DNA from: Flexibacter flexilis DSM 6793
Lineage (GTDB): Bacteria > Bacteroidota > Bacteroidia > Cytophagales > Flexibacteraceae
Assembly: GCF_900112255.1 (NCBI RefSeq)
Contig: NZ_FOLE01000009.1
Location: 124,001-188,000, forward strand
DNA length: 64,000 nucleotides
Direction: 5' to 3'
A program made the position numbers and the translations under genes. Every line of letters starts with the position of its first letter. Position 1 is the first letter of the stretch. A model generated the notes under the pieces. That model saw only the letters and a program-made list of their open reading frames with translations, searched no databases and was not told where the DNA came from. Positions 9,081-17,158 of this stretch are shown piece after piece.

Positions 9081-9088
9081 CAAATATA
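9081..9088 (-). promoter_or_regulatory. -7 promoter box TATATTTG (minus strand)
   Basis: CAAATATA on the plus strand is TATATTTG on the minus strand, about 40 bases before the BspA-like ATG at 9040. No convincing -33 element is seen. Confidence 0.5.
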
Positions 9089-9229
9089 GATTCAATTTGA
9101 GTATTTTATATTTTTTATTTAAAAATAATAATATTGTTTTGTTTTTATTTTATCATTCAAAAAGTTTAATGTATAATACTAATATGGCAAAATTTTATGC
9201 GGTTTTCTTAATCTAAAACATCATTCAAT

Positions 9230-9481
9230 ATGCTTTCTTCTGCTATCAATCTCGACGAGATAAACCAAAAAAATCCCCAAAATTATTTGTGGGATGGCTT
9301 TTGGATAGACAGTTTCAAACGCAAAACACTGAACATTTCGGCTTCTTTCGACCGCATTTATTACCGCGACATCATGATTGTGTATAAAGGCGTTACGTTT
9401 TTCAACTTGCCGAGCCAATGGCGCGATTACGAATTGGCTTACACCGACCCTTTGCCCAATGAGCATTACACCCAAACGTGA
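9230..9481 (+). CDS. Small hypothetical protein, 83 aa
   Basis: I do not recognise this protein. It is an 83-residue, aromatic-rich soluble frame (W-D-G-F-W-I-D-S-F, R-I-Y-Y-R-D, L-P-S-Q-W-R-D-Y) without a signal peptide or membrane segment. An antisense frame covers nearly the same bases (9221-9475), but the plus-strand frame has an ATG after an A-rich leader and a more protein-like composition. It stands between the divergent promoter side of the BspA-like gene and the cyclophilin gene, with no visible operon partner. It may be a small conserved protein or a remnant of a longer one. Confidence 0.5.
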   Translation: MLSSAINLDEINQKNPQNYLWDGFWIDSFKRKTLNISASFDRIYYRDIMIVYKGVTFFNLPSQWRDYELAYTDPLPNEHYTQT

Positions 9482-9664
9482 TTTGCCAACCGCGTGCCGC
9501 TACTAAAAAGGTGAAGAGGTGGTTAGCATAATTAAATTTCCGATATTTTGAGTGCCTATAATTTTATAATTGGAGGCCTCAAATCAATGGATATGCAAGA
9601 TTAAATGCTTGGAGCGGGCTTTGTGCAGAGAATTTTTATCTTTACCCCAAAACAACCTTGGGTT

Positions 9665-10321
9665 ATGTATTCTTTTGCTAAAAAACTTTTTTTGATGATG
9701 ATGGTCGTGGCTGTGCTGGCAGGTTGCTCGCAGAGCTACGACATCGACCCCGCCAAAGTGCGCGAAGTTCTGACCGAATATGGTAAACAAAATCCTGAAA
9801 ATCAGGTGCAAATCCAAACTTCTTACGGTAATATTACGCTGCGCCTTTATGATGATACGCCACTGCATCGGGCCAATTTTATTAGGCTAATTAAGCAGGG
9901 TTTTTATGATAATGGCGCAGATTTTTACCGCGTGATTTATGCGTTTATGGTGCAGGGTGGGAGAGGAGCAGGTTACGACAGCTATTTGGTGCCGCCCGAA
10001 TTTACACCCAACCATTTCCACAAACGCGGTGCGTTGGCGATGGCACACGGCGACAATCCCGAAAATGCGTCCGCACCAACGGAATTTTATATCGTGCAAG
10101 GCCAACGCCAAGACAGCACCGAAATAGATTTAACACAACTTACACCCGAACAAATTCGCACGTACACCACTTTGGGCGGCAGCCCGAATCTGGACGGAAA
10201 ATATACGGTGTTTGGCGAAGTAACCGAAGGCATGGACGTGGTACAGAAAATTGCGGAAGTGGAAACCTACAGCGAAAAACCGCTCAAACGTATTCCGCTT
10301 AAGCTGGTAGTTTTGCCCTAA
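9665..10321 (+). CDS. Cyclophilin-type peptidyl-prolyl isomerase lipoprotein
   Basis: 218 residues from ATG 9665, which gives a compact lipoprotein signal (M-Y-S-F-A-K-K, hydrophobic core, L-A-G-C with lipid cysteine 21). An in-frame ATG at 9605 would add 20 residues ahead of that signal and is less likely. The cyclophilin domain follows: T-S-Y-G-N-I-T-L, then F-Y-R-V-I and F-M-V-Q-G-G with the catalytic-type arginine, and A-M-A-H plus E-F-Y-I-V for the substrate groove. It should catalyse cis-trans proline isomerisation in envelope proteins, anchored to a membrane and facing the periplasm. It precedes the PBP1A gene but has its own leader; PBP1A has a separate promoter box. Confidence 0.9.
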   Translation: MYSFAKKLFLMMMVVAVLAGCSQSYDIDPAKVREVLTEYGKQNPENQVQIQTSYGNITLRLYDDTPLHRANFIRLIKQGFYDNGADFYRVIYAFMVQGGRGAGYDSYLVPPEFTPNHFHKRGALAMAHGDNPENASAPTEFYIVQGQRQDSTEIDLTQLTPEQIRTYTTLGGSPNLDGKYTVFGEVTEGMDVVQKIAEVETYSEKPLKRIPLKLVVLP

Positions 10322-10433
10322 AACCCCGAAATAGGCTATTGCTTTGAGTGATAAAAAACTGATGCTAAGGGCTTTGATTTTAAATTTGATTAAGATTGTA
10401 CCAAAATATTGCAGCCTTCACGCCCAAAAATAC

Positions 10434-10441
10434 TACCTTTG
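10434..10441 (+). promoter_or_regulatory. -7 promoter box TACCTTTG
   Basis: Exact TAnnTTTG match 72 bases before the PBP1A ATG. A TTG at 10409-10411 lies 22 bases upstream and could be the -33 element. Confidence 0.6.
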
Positions 10442-10513
10442 CTAGTTGAGAGTTTGGCGCGGTGATGCGCTCAGGCTTTGTATTTTAAATTTGTGTCTAT
10501 CTTTTTTTGAGTT

Positions 10514-12820
10514 ATGTCAATACCCTCACCCGCCGCACTGGTACGAATACTTTGGATTGGCTTTGTGGCTACTGTCGCCTTTGTCGTGTTTTATGTATAT
10601 GCCGTTTCTGTTGATTTGGGGGGATTTTTTGGGGGAATGCCAGGCATTGATAAATTAGCCAACCCGACGCTGGAGCGTGCCTCCATCGTGTATAGTGCCG
10701 ACAATCAGATTTTGGGTAAATATTTCCGCGAAAACCGCGAAGACGTGAAGTTTGAGCAAATTTCACCCAACCTTATCAAAGCCCTGTACGCCACCGAAGA
10801 CGTACGTTTTGATGAGCATTCGGGCATAGATATGAAAGGTACATTTACGATTGTGCCGTATTTGTTGATTGGCAAAAAACGCGGTTCGAGTACCATTTCC
10901 CAACAGTTAGCCAAAAACTTGTTCCAGACCAGAGGCGAGGAATATTCGGGACGTTTGGCCGAGTGGGGTTTCAGTAAAATCGCGACCGTGATTGCCAAAA
11001 GCAAAGAATGGATTACGGCCATCAAACTCGAACGCGCCTACACCAAACGCGAGATTTTGACGATGTATCTCAATACCGTTGATTTTGGTAGTAATGCTTA
11101 CGGAATCAAAGTAGCCGCTAAAACTTTTTTTGGTACAACACCCGACCAATTGTCTGTCTCTCAGGCGGCTATTTTGGTTGGTTTGCTCAAAGGCCCGACA
11201 CTTTATAGCCCTATTCTGAATCCAGAACGCTGCAAAGCGCGTCGCAATACGGTGTTGGAGCAAATGGAAAAATACGATTATATCACGGAAGAAGAATTTG
11301 AACAGCTTTCAGCCTTGCCGATTGATAACAACAATTATAAAGTTGAAAATGCAAATGATGGCCTTGCGCCATATTTCCGTGCTGAGTTGCGCAAGGATTT
11401 GATCGCTTTTTGTAAAGAAAATAATTACGATTTGTTTTCGGATGGCCTGAAAATTTACACGACAATAGATTCGCGTATGCAACGCTATGCGGAAGCTGCC
11501 GTAGAACGCCACATGAAAAAATTACAAGCCAAATTCTTTGATTATTGGAAAGGAAGAGCTCCTTGGGTGGACGAAAATGGCAAAGTAATTCCTAATTTTA
11601 TAGAAAATGCCGCCAAACGTACCGAAACCTACAAAGAATACATGGAGCTGTATGGCGGCAACGAAGATTCGGTAATGGCAAAGCTGAATATGCCTGTGAA
11701 TCGTCGTTTATTTAGTTGGAAAACAGAGCGTTATGCGATTGATACTACGCTGAGTTTCATGGATTCTATTCGTTATACCAAACGCTTTTTGCACGCGGGT
11801 CTGATGTCTATGGAGCCGCATTCGGGACACATTAAGGCGTGGGTTGGGGGAATAAATTTCCGTGCCTTTAAGTACGACCACGTGCGACAAGGTCGCCGCC
11901 AACCTGGTTCTACGTTCAAGCCGTTTGTGTATGCAGCGGCTTTGGATTTGGGTTATCATCCTTGCAACGAAATGGTAGATGCGCCGTTTACGATTACCGA
12001 CGGGAGTACGGGCAAAAGCTGGACACCTAAAAACAGCGATGGCGTTTATTCGGGCGAACGCAAAACCTTGCGTTTGGCTATGGCACAGTCTATCAACACG
12101 ATAGCCGTACAATTGATAGAGAAAATCACGCCGCAAACCGTCGTGGATTATGCGCACCGCTTAGGGATTGAAAGCCCTTTAGACCCTGTGCCTGCTTTGG
12201 CCTTGGGCGTAAGTGATGTGTCGCTGTACGAGTTGGTGGGTGCGTATAGCACTTTTGTGAATCAAGGCACTTGGACGAAGCCGTATTACATTACGCGCAT
12301 CGAAGACAAAAGTGGCAATTTGATAAAAAGTTTTAAACCAGCGCAAAAAGAAGTACTCAGTCCCGAAACGGCCTTTTTGATGGTGTATATGCTCAAAGGT
12401 AGCACGACGGAGCGAAACGGTACGGCTCTTGGGCTTTATAATTTGGGTAAAACACTGTACAGCAACGAAGTAGGTGCGAAAACAGGTACAACTTCTAACT
12501 ATTCGGATGGCTGGTTTATGGGTGTAACCGAAGAGTTGGTAACAGGTGTTTGGGTTGGTGGCGACGATCGCAGTATTCACTTCCATACATCCAATCTGGG
12601 ACAAGGCGCACGTATGGCCATGCCTATTTGGTCGTATTACATGGACGCAGTGTATGAAGACAAAACTTTGCCTGTGAAAAAGAAAATGTTTAAACGTGTA
12701 ACGAACATAGACGAACGCGAGCAACTAAACTGCAAGAAAGTGAATGCACCTGCGCCAGATTCTTTGCAAACCGATTCGGCCAGCCAAGTATATAAACAGC
12801 AAAACGACGGCATCGAATAA
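10514..12820 (+). CDS. mrcA: Class A penicillin-binding protein (PBP1A)
   Basis: 768 residues. A single N-terminal membrane anchor (about 11-35) is followed by a GT51 glycosyltransferase domain with catalytic glutamate in A-T-E-D-V-R-F (E95) and G-S-S-T-I-S-Q-Q-L-A-K-N (about 124-135). The transpeptidase domain has the acyl-enzyme serine in S-T-F-K (S466), S-I-N (S526) and K-T-G-T (K656). It polymerises lipid II and cross-links peptidoglycan from the outer face of the inner membrane. All catalytic motifs are intact. It ends one base before the DUF4129 gene, so the two are probably co-transcribed. Symbol assigned by family; paralogues in this phylum are not always distinguished. Confidence 0.93.
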   Translation: MSIPSPAALVRILWIGFVATVAFVVFYVYAVSVDLGGFFGGMPGIDKLANPTLERASIVYSADNQILGKYFRENREDVKFEQISPNLIKALYATEDVRFDEHSGIDMKGTFTIVPYLLIGKKRGSSTISQQLAKNLFQTRGEEYSGRLAEWGFSKIATVIAKSKEWITAIKLERAYTKREILTMYLNTVDFGSNAYGIKVAAKTFFGTTPDQLSVSQAAILVGLLKGPTLYSPILNPERCKARRNTVLEQMEKYDYITEEEFEQLSALPIDNNNYKVENANDGLAPYFRAELRKDLIAFCKENNYDLFSDGLKIYTTIDSRMQRYAEAAVERHMKKLQAKFFDYWKGRAPWVDENGKVIPNFIENAAKRTETYKEYMELYGGNEDSVMAKLNMPVNRRLFSWKTERYAIDTTLSFMDSIRYTKRFLHAGLMSMEPHSGHIKAWVGGINFRAFKYDHVRQGRRQPGSTFKPFVYAAALDLGYHPCNEMVDAPFTITDGSTGKSWTPKNSDGVYSGERKTLRLAMAQSINTIAVQLIEKITPQTVVDYAHRLGIESPLDPVPALALGVSDVSLYELVGAYSTFVNQGTWTKPYYITRIEDKSGNLIKSFKPAQKEVLSPETAFLMVYMLKGSTTERNGTALGLYNLGKTLYSNEVGAKTGTTSNYSDGWFMGVTEELVTGVWVGGDDRSIHFHTSNLGQGARMAMPIWSYYMDAVYEDKTLPVKKKMFKRVTNIDEREQLNCKKVNAPAPDSLQTDSASQVYKQQNDGIE

Positions 12821-12821
12821 C

Positions 12822-13577
12822 ATGAAAATCAGGGCTTTATTTCTGGGCATAAGTTTACTAATAGCTGTACAGGTATTAGGCCAAGAAAGCATGCCTCAAG
12901 ATACCGCAGTTTCGCAATCTGCTGTAAAAGAGGCGGTTGCTTTGGACACTGCTGCTGCTCCTGTTCGGACTTTCGACAAAAAGACATTAGAGCCGTACGC
13001 TGCCGATAAAGATTATAATTACGGCCACGATGTAGTAGAAGTGCCTACGCTGTGGGAACGTTTTAAAGCGTGGCTGCTGAGCCGTTTGTTATTGCTGCTT
13101 TTTGACAAGAATGCAGGTACATTTTGGTTGGTGTTGCGCTATACGTTGGCCGTGTCGGTGGTTTTGTTGTTTGCGTACATGATTTACAAAAACCAATGGC
13201 GCACATTGTTTCTGGGTGGTAAAAAAAGCAAAGACAAGGCACTGGATTATACGGTAGAAAGAGACAACATTCACGCTATTGCGTTTGAGGAAGAAATTCG
13301 TAAGGCTATCGCCGCGCAAATGTACGGACGTGCCACACGTTTGTATTATTTGCAAACACTCAAAACCCTGAATGACAAAGGCTTAATTGATTGGAAAAAA
13401 GAAAAAACGAATCAGGATTATTTACAAGAATTTAAGTTGAAAAAGCCTAATTCCGTAGATTTTCAGCAATTGACTCAAACCTTTGAATATGCGTATTACG
13501 GTGATTTCCCGATAGATGCCACGACATTTGAATCAATCCAAGAACATTTTAAGACATTTAGTGGCACTTTAAAATAA
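12822..13577 (+). CDS. DUF4129-like envelope protein
   Basis: 251 residues from ATG 12822, one base after the PBP1A stop; an upstream in-frame start at 12744 lies inside PBP1A and would bury the signal peptide. It has a signal peptide ending near V-L-G-Q-E, a periplasmic stretch of about 80 residues, one membrane segment (about residues 103-123, F-W-L-V-L-R-Y-T-L-A-V) and a cytoplasmic C-terminal domain with the DUF4129 pattern R-A-T-R-L-Y-Y-L-Q-T-L then L-I-D-W. In other Bacteroidota DUF4129 proteins usually sit in MoxR/BatA-type clusters; coupling to a PBP here suggests a cell-wall role (inference). A strong palindromic terminator follows. Confidence 0.8.
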   Translation: MKIRALFLGISLLIAVQVLGQESMPQDTAVSQSAVKEAVALDTAAAPVRTFDKKTLEPYAADKDYNYGHDVVEVPTLWERFKAWLLSRLLLLLFDKNAGTFWLVLRYTLAVSVVLLFAYMIYKNQWRTLFLGGKKSKDKALDYTVERDNIHAIAFEEEIRKAIAAQMYGRATRLYYLQTLKTLNDKGLIDWKKEKTNQDYLQEFKLKKPNSVDFQQLTQTFEYAYYGDFPIDATTFESIQEHFKTFSGTLK

Positions 13578-13625
13578 AAAGCAATGTGGGGCGCGGCAGA
13601 TTCTGCCGCGCCCCACATTGCTTTT
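13577..13625. terminator. Long perfect hairpin terminator
   Basis: Arms of 23 bp that are perfectly complementary (AAAAGCAATGTGGGGCGCGG and three further bases, and its reverse complement) with a 3-base loop ATT, ending in T residues. It begins at the last base of the DUF4129 stop and sits between convergent genes. Confidence 0.88.
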
Positions 13626-13638
13626 GGTTCTATAAGGT

Positions 13639-14067
13639 TTATCCCACTTGTTTGCTGGCAAGTGAGTATTCAACTTCCTTTATCCATACGGTGGCTTGTG
13701 TGTAATTGTCGAAAAAATGTACAGTAAATTTATTTTTGTCCAAATCATTTACAATTTTCTTCACGGCCATATCACGGAAAATATCTTTAGGTACTACTAC
13801 TGCCGAAGTACGAAATCCTGCTGCAAATGCTTTCGGAAACCAAACGTCATTCATCCATTGTTGGTCTTCGGATTTTAATACTTTGGCTTTGGTATTGTCG
13901 GCGATCATTTTGTCTGCGCCTTTTTGGATAAGCAACTCCAATGAGGCGTTGCAGGCTTCCCGAAACTCGTCGGAGTTACAAAAGCCGTCCCAATCCAAAT
14001 GTACGCATCTAGATTCTTCGATGTAGTAGATTTTGCAATATCTTTTATTGAAAAATAAGGTTTCCAT
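13639..14067 (-). CDS. Hypothetical protein, STAS/SpoIIAA-like
   Basis: 142 residues, no signal peptide or membrane segment. The alternation of strands and helices, with K-I-Y-Y-I-E-E-S-R-C-V-H-L-D-W at the start, a central K-G-A-D-K-M-I-A-D-N-T-K and A-V-V-V-P-K-D-I-F near residue 90, resembles the SpoIIAA/STAS-like proteins common in Cytophagales. That assignment is by pattern only. It lies 24 bases downstream of the patatin gene on the same strand and is probably co-transcribed with it. No catalytic motif is visible. Function unknown. Confidence 0.75.
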   Translation of the reverse strand: METLFFNKRYCKIYYIEESRCVHLDWDGFCNSDEFREACNASLELLIQKGADKMIADNTKAKVLKSEDQQWMNDVWFPKAFAAGFRTSAVVVPKDIFRDMAVKKIVNDLDKNKFTVHFFDNYTQATVWIKEVEYSLASKQVG

Positions 14068-14091
14068 TGTCGTAAAAATTTTAGGAATGAA

Positions 14092-15111
14092 CTAGATAAA
14101 TGAGTATGAAAGTTGATTTTTTTGGCTTAAAGTGGTAAGCGCATCGCGGTAGCCTGTACGGAAACGTAGATTCATGGCGGCTGGCGTAAAATCGTCAGTT
14201 CCTTCCACGCCTTCGGCTTCGTACTGCAACACGGTGTGTTTATTAATTTTTTTATGGTTCATGAGTTTCTGGTAGGCTGGCTCTTGCTTGATGGGGCTGT
14301 CGGCTGGCAAAACGGCATCTATCTTATGAATCAGGTCTATGTAGCTATCCATTGCGGCAAAAGTGCGGTTGTCCAAAGCCAATTTGCTTTCAAACATCAA
14401 TTCTTTGATGCGGTTAGAAATCTGGTCTATGTTGGTAGGCATGGCTGCATTTTTTCGAAATAGATTGATAATTAATAACTCACGTTCGATGTTATGCCCT
14501 TCAATTGCTTCCAGATAATTAATGGCGGGAGCCAATGGCATATTGGCAAACAAACCACCGTCCCAATAGTAGTTGTTATCTACTTTTACGGCAGGAAAAT
14601 TGGGCGGAATGCTCATACTTGCCACGATTTTATCTAAACTAATGCCGTCTTTGTCGTGGTTGCTAAACGGCACTAAATCGCCAGTTTCTACGTTTACGGC
14701 TTCTACGACCAATTTGGTTTCGAGGCTATTAAGTTTTTGTATATCAATGAGTTTTTCGAGCAATCCCCAAAACGGAGCTAAGTCATAAATGTTCAGCGCA
14801 GTAAGCGGCGAGGCCAGAAAAAACGGATTGATGTAGTACATATTCGGGTTGGCAATCTTAGATTCTTTGGCTTGCCAGCTTTGCGGTAAAAACGGATTAA
14901 CGCGCATTTGGATAGTCGTCCAAAGCGTATCCAACGCTTCTACGCCACCACTCAAATACACGGCGGCATTGATTGCTCCAATGGAAACGCCCGTAACAAT
15001 ACAAGGATCAAACGATGATTGCTCTTCAAATGCTTTAATCGCCCCCCACTGATAAGCCCCTAACGCGCCACCGCCTTGGAGCACAAGTCCTGTTTTGATT
15101 GTTTTTGCCAT
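14092..15111 (-). CDS. Patatin-like phospholipase
   Basis: 339 residues. The oxyanion loop is L-Q-G-G-G-A-L-G-A-Y (11-20), the nucleophile elbow is G-V-S-I-G with S43, and the catalytic aspartate is in Y-W-D-G-G-L (D184), so the Ser-Asp dyad is complete. There is no signal peptide, so it is predicted to be a cytoplasmic or inner-membrane-associated lipid acyl hydrolase. The start at 15111 is immediately before the conserved N-terminal strand. It is followed after 24 bases by a small SpoIIAA-like gene. Physiological lipid substrate is unknown. Confidence 0.92.
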   Translation of the reverse strand: MAKTIKTGLVLQGGGALGAYQWGAIKAFEEQSSFDPCIVTGVSIGAINAAVYLSGGVEALDTLWTTIQMRVNPFLPQSWQAKESKIANPNMYYINPFFLASPLTALNIYDLAPFWGLLEKLIDIQKLNSLETKLVVEAVNVETGDLVPFSNHDKDGISLDKIVASMSIPPNFPAVKVDNNYYWDGGLFANMPLAPAINYLEAIEGHNIERELLIINLFRKNAAMPTNIDQISNRIKELMFESKLALDNRTFAAMDSYIDLIHKIDAVLPADSPIKQEPAYQKLMNHKKINKHTVLQYEAEGVEGTDDFTPAAMNLRFRTGYRDALTTLSQKNQLSYSFI

Positions 15112-15442
15112 ACGCTTAAAATGTAATTATTTGTATATTGAACATAGTTTTAGATTTTGCATTGATAAGTTTTTGGTTCTGGTTATAGATAAGACGTTTC
15201 TCGGCAGCAAAAAGGGTTACAAGCTTTTGATATTTTTTTTGAATAATATGTTAATTGTTTGATTACTAGTAATTTATATTCTTTATTTTTTCAAAAATAT
15301 TTTTATATTTTTGGCCAATAGAATAAATCCCCCCAATAACATCAAATGTAATCGTATGCTTGAATGTGTTATTTTGGATTATTTTTAGTGAAAAAACTAC
15401 CGCATATATTGCACCCAATTATTTCAATTCAATAAAAAGATT
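15112..15442. other. Divergent intergenic region, no gene seen
   Basis: 331 AT-rich bases between the divergent patatin and ftcD genes, with long T and A runs around 15230-15320. It must hold both promoters, but I find no clean TAnnTTTG on either strand; ATATATTGC near 15396 is only a partial match. I see no RNA gene or coding frame. Confidence 0.5.
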
Positions 15443-17107
15443 ATGATACAACTCATTGAGTGTGTTCCCAATTTCTCAGAAGGCCGCAACTTGGCCATTA
15501 TCAAACAAATCACGGATGTCATAGAAAGTGTAGAAGGCATTAAGTTACTGGATGTTGATCCAGGGGCGGCTACTAATCGCACCGTCGTTACGTTTGTAGG
15601 GCAGCCACAACCTGTCATGGAAGCTGCTTTCAGGGCTATGCAAAAAGCCAAAGAGCTGATAGACATGAGCAAACACAAAGGCGAACATCCGCGTTTTGGC
15701 GCAACAGACGTTTGCCCGTTTGTGCCCGTGAGCAATATTACGTTGGAAGAAACTGCCGCTTACGCTCGCCAATTGGCCGAAAGAGTAGGCCGTGAATTAG
15801 AATATCCTGTGTATTTGTACGAAAGTGCCGCCTCGCGTCCAGAACGCAAGAATTTGGCAACGGTGCGTGCTGGCGAATACGAAGGTTTGGCCAAAAAACT
15901 CGAAGACCCGAACTGGATGCCCGATTTTGGTGGCAATACTTTCCGCCCGACGGTTGGCGCAACAGCCATCGGTGCACGTGATTTCTTGATTGCGGTTAAT
16001 TTTAACCTTAACACTACTTCTACGCGCCGCGCCAATTCGGTGGCTTTTGATGTGCGTGAGGCTGGCCGTTTGGTAAAACAAACCAATCCTGCCACTGGCC
16101 AAACGGAAGAAGTACGGGTAGCGGGTTCGCTAAAGGCTTGTAAAGCAATTGGTTGGTATATAGCCGAATACGGTGTGGCGCAAGTTTCCATGAACCTTAC
16201 CGACATAGGCATTACGCCAATTCACGTGGCTTTTGATGAGGTGAACAAATCGGCCACGGCGCGTGGTTTGCGCGTAACGGGCACAGAAATCGTAGGCCTT
16301 TTGCCGCTAAAAGCCCTCACGGAAGCAGGCAAATATTTCTTGCGCAAACAAGAACGTTCGGTGGGTGTTTCAGAAAAAGAATTGATTAAGATTGCCGTCA
16401 AGTCGATGGGGCTTGATGAGCTAAGACCTTTTGAGCCAGAGAAAAAAATTATTGAATACATACTCAAAGATGCCAATAGTTCGCCACTGATTAACATGAA
16501 CTTAGAGGCGTTTGCAGACGAAACGGCTTCCGAATCTCCAGCCCCAGGGGGCGGTTCTATTGCGGCGTATTGCGGTGCGTTGGGTGTGTCGTTGGGAACG
16601 ATGGTAGCCAATTTGTCGTCGCACAAACGCGGCTGGGACGAACGTTGGGAAGAGTTTTCGGACTGGGCAGAAAAAGGCGAAAAACTCAAAAAACAATTGC
16701 TTTACTGCGTGGACGAAGATACACGCGCCTTCAATCGCATCATGGACGCGTTCGGGTTGCCCAAATCCTCTGATGCCGAAAAACAAGCCCGCAAAGCAGC
16801 CATTCAAGCCGCAACGCGCAATGCTATCGAAGTGCCTTTCAAGGTGATGGAATTGTCTTTTGAGTCAATGGAAATGCTCAAAGCGATGGCCGAAACAGGC
16901 AATCCAAATTCTGTGAGTGATGCAGGCGTTGGGGCTTTGTGTGCGCGTACTGCCGTGTGGGGTGCGTGGCTCAATGTCAAAATCAATGCCGCTTCTTACG
17001 ATGACGAGGTTTTCAAATCAGATATTTTAGCCAAAGCAAAAATGTTGGCAGAAGCTGCTGCCGCTGCCGAAACCGCTATTTTGGCGATTGTGGAAAGTAA
17101 ATTGTAA
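15443..17107 (+). CDS. ftcD: Bifunctional glutamate formimidoyltransferase / cyclodeaminase
   Basis: 554 residues, two fused domains. Residues 1 to about 300 are the formiminotransferase (E-C-V-P-N-F-S-E-G-R at 6-15, H-P-R-F-G-A-T-D near 80), which moves the formimino group of N-formimino-L-glutamate to tetrahydrofolate. Residues from about 350 are the cyclodeaminase (F-A-D-E-T-A-S then P-A-P-G-G-G-S), which releases ammonia and forms 5,10-methenyl-tetrahydrofolate. This is the last step of one histidine degradation route. The fusion is full length, as in the animal enzyme. No other histidine-utilisation gene is in the window, so it stands alone here. A palindromic hairpin follows. Confidence 0.95.
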   Translation: MIQLIECVPNFSEGRNLAIIKQITDVIESVEGIKLLDVDPGAATNRTVVTFVGQPQPVMEAAFRAMQKAKELIDMSKHKGEHPRFGATDVCPFVPVSNITLEETAAYARQLAERVGRELEYPVYLYESAASRPERKNLATVRAGEYEGLAKKLEDPNWMPDFGGNTFRPTVGATAIGARDFLIAVNFNLNTTSTRRANSVAFDVREAGRLVKQTNPATGQTEEVRVAGSLKACKAIGWYIAEYGVAQVSMNLTDIGITPIHVAFDEVNKSATARGLRVTGTEIVGLLPLKALTEAGKYFLRKQERSVGVSEKELIKIAVKSMGLDELRPFEPEKKIIEYILKDANSSPLINMNLEAFADETASESPAPGGGSIAAYCGALGVSLGTMVANLSSHKRGWDERWEEFSDWAEKGEKLKKQLLYCVDEDTRAFNRIMDAFGLPKSSDAEKQARKAAIQAATRNAIEVPFKVMELSFESMEMLKAMAETGNPNSVSDAGVGALCARTAVWGAWLNVKINAASYDDEVFKSDILAKAKMLAEAAAAAETAILAIVESKL

Positions 17108-17115
17108 CGACAAAT

Positions 17116-17155
17116 TTTGTAGTAGATACGCACTGAAGTGCGTATCTACTACAAA
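17116..17155. terminator. Perfect 19-bp palindromic hairpin
   Basis: TTTGTAGTAGATACGCACT, loop GA, then the exact reverse complement. It lies 8 bases after the ftcD stop and 3 bases before the stop of the convergent TolC-family gene. It can act as a terminator for both, though T runs are short; it also resembles the dispersed palindromes found between genes in some Bacteroidota. Confidence 0.7.
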
Positions 17156-17158
17156 TGT

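Noticed and set aside
9221-9475. Minus-strand frame opposite the small hypothetical gene
   Set aside because: Composition is less protein-like and it has no leader; the plus frame was kept, with limited confidence.
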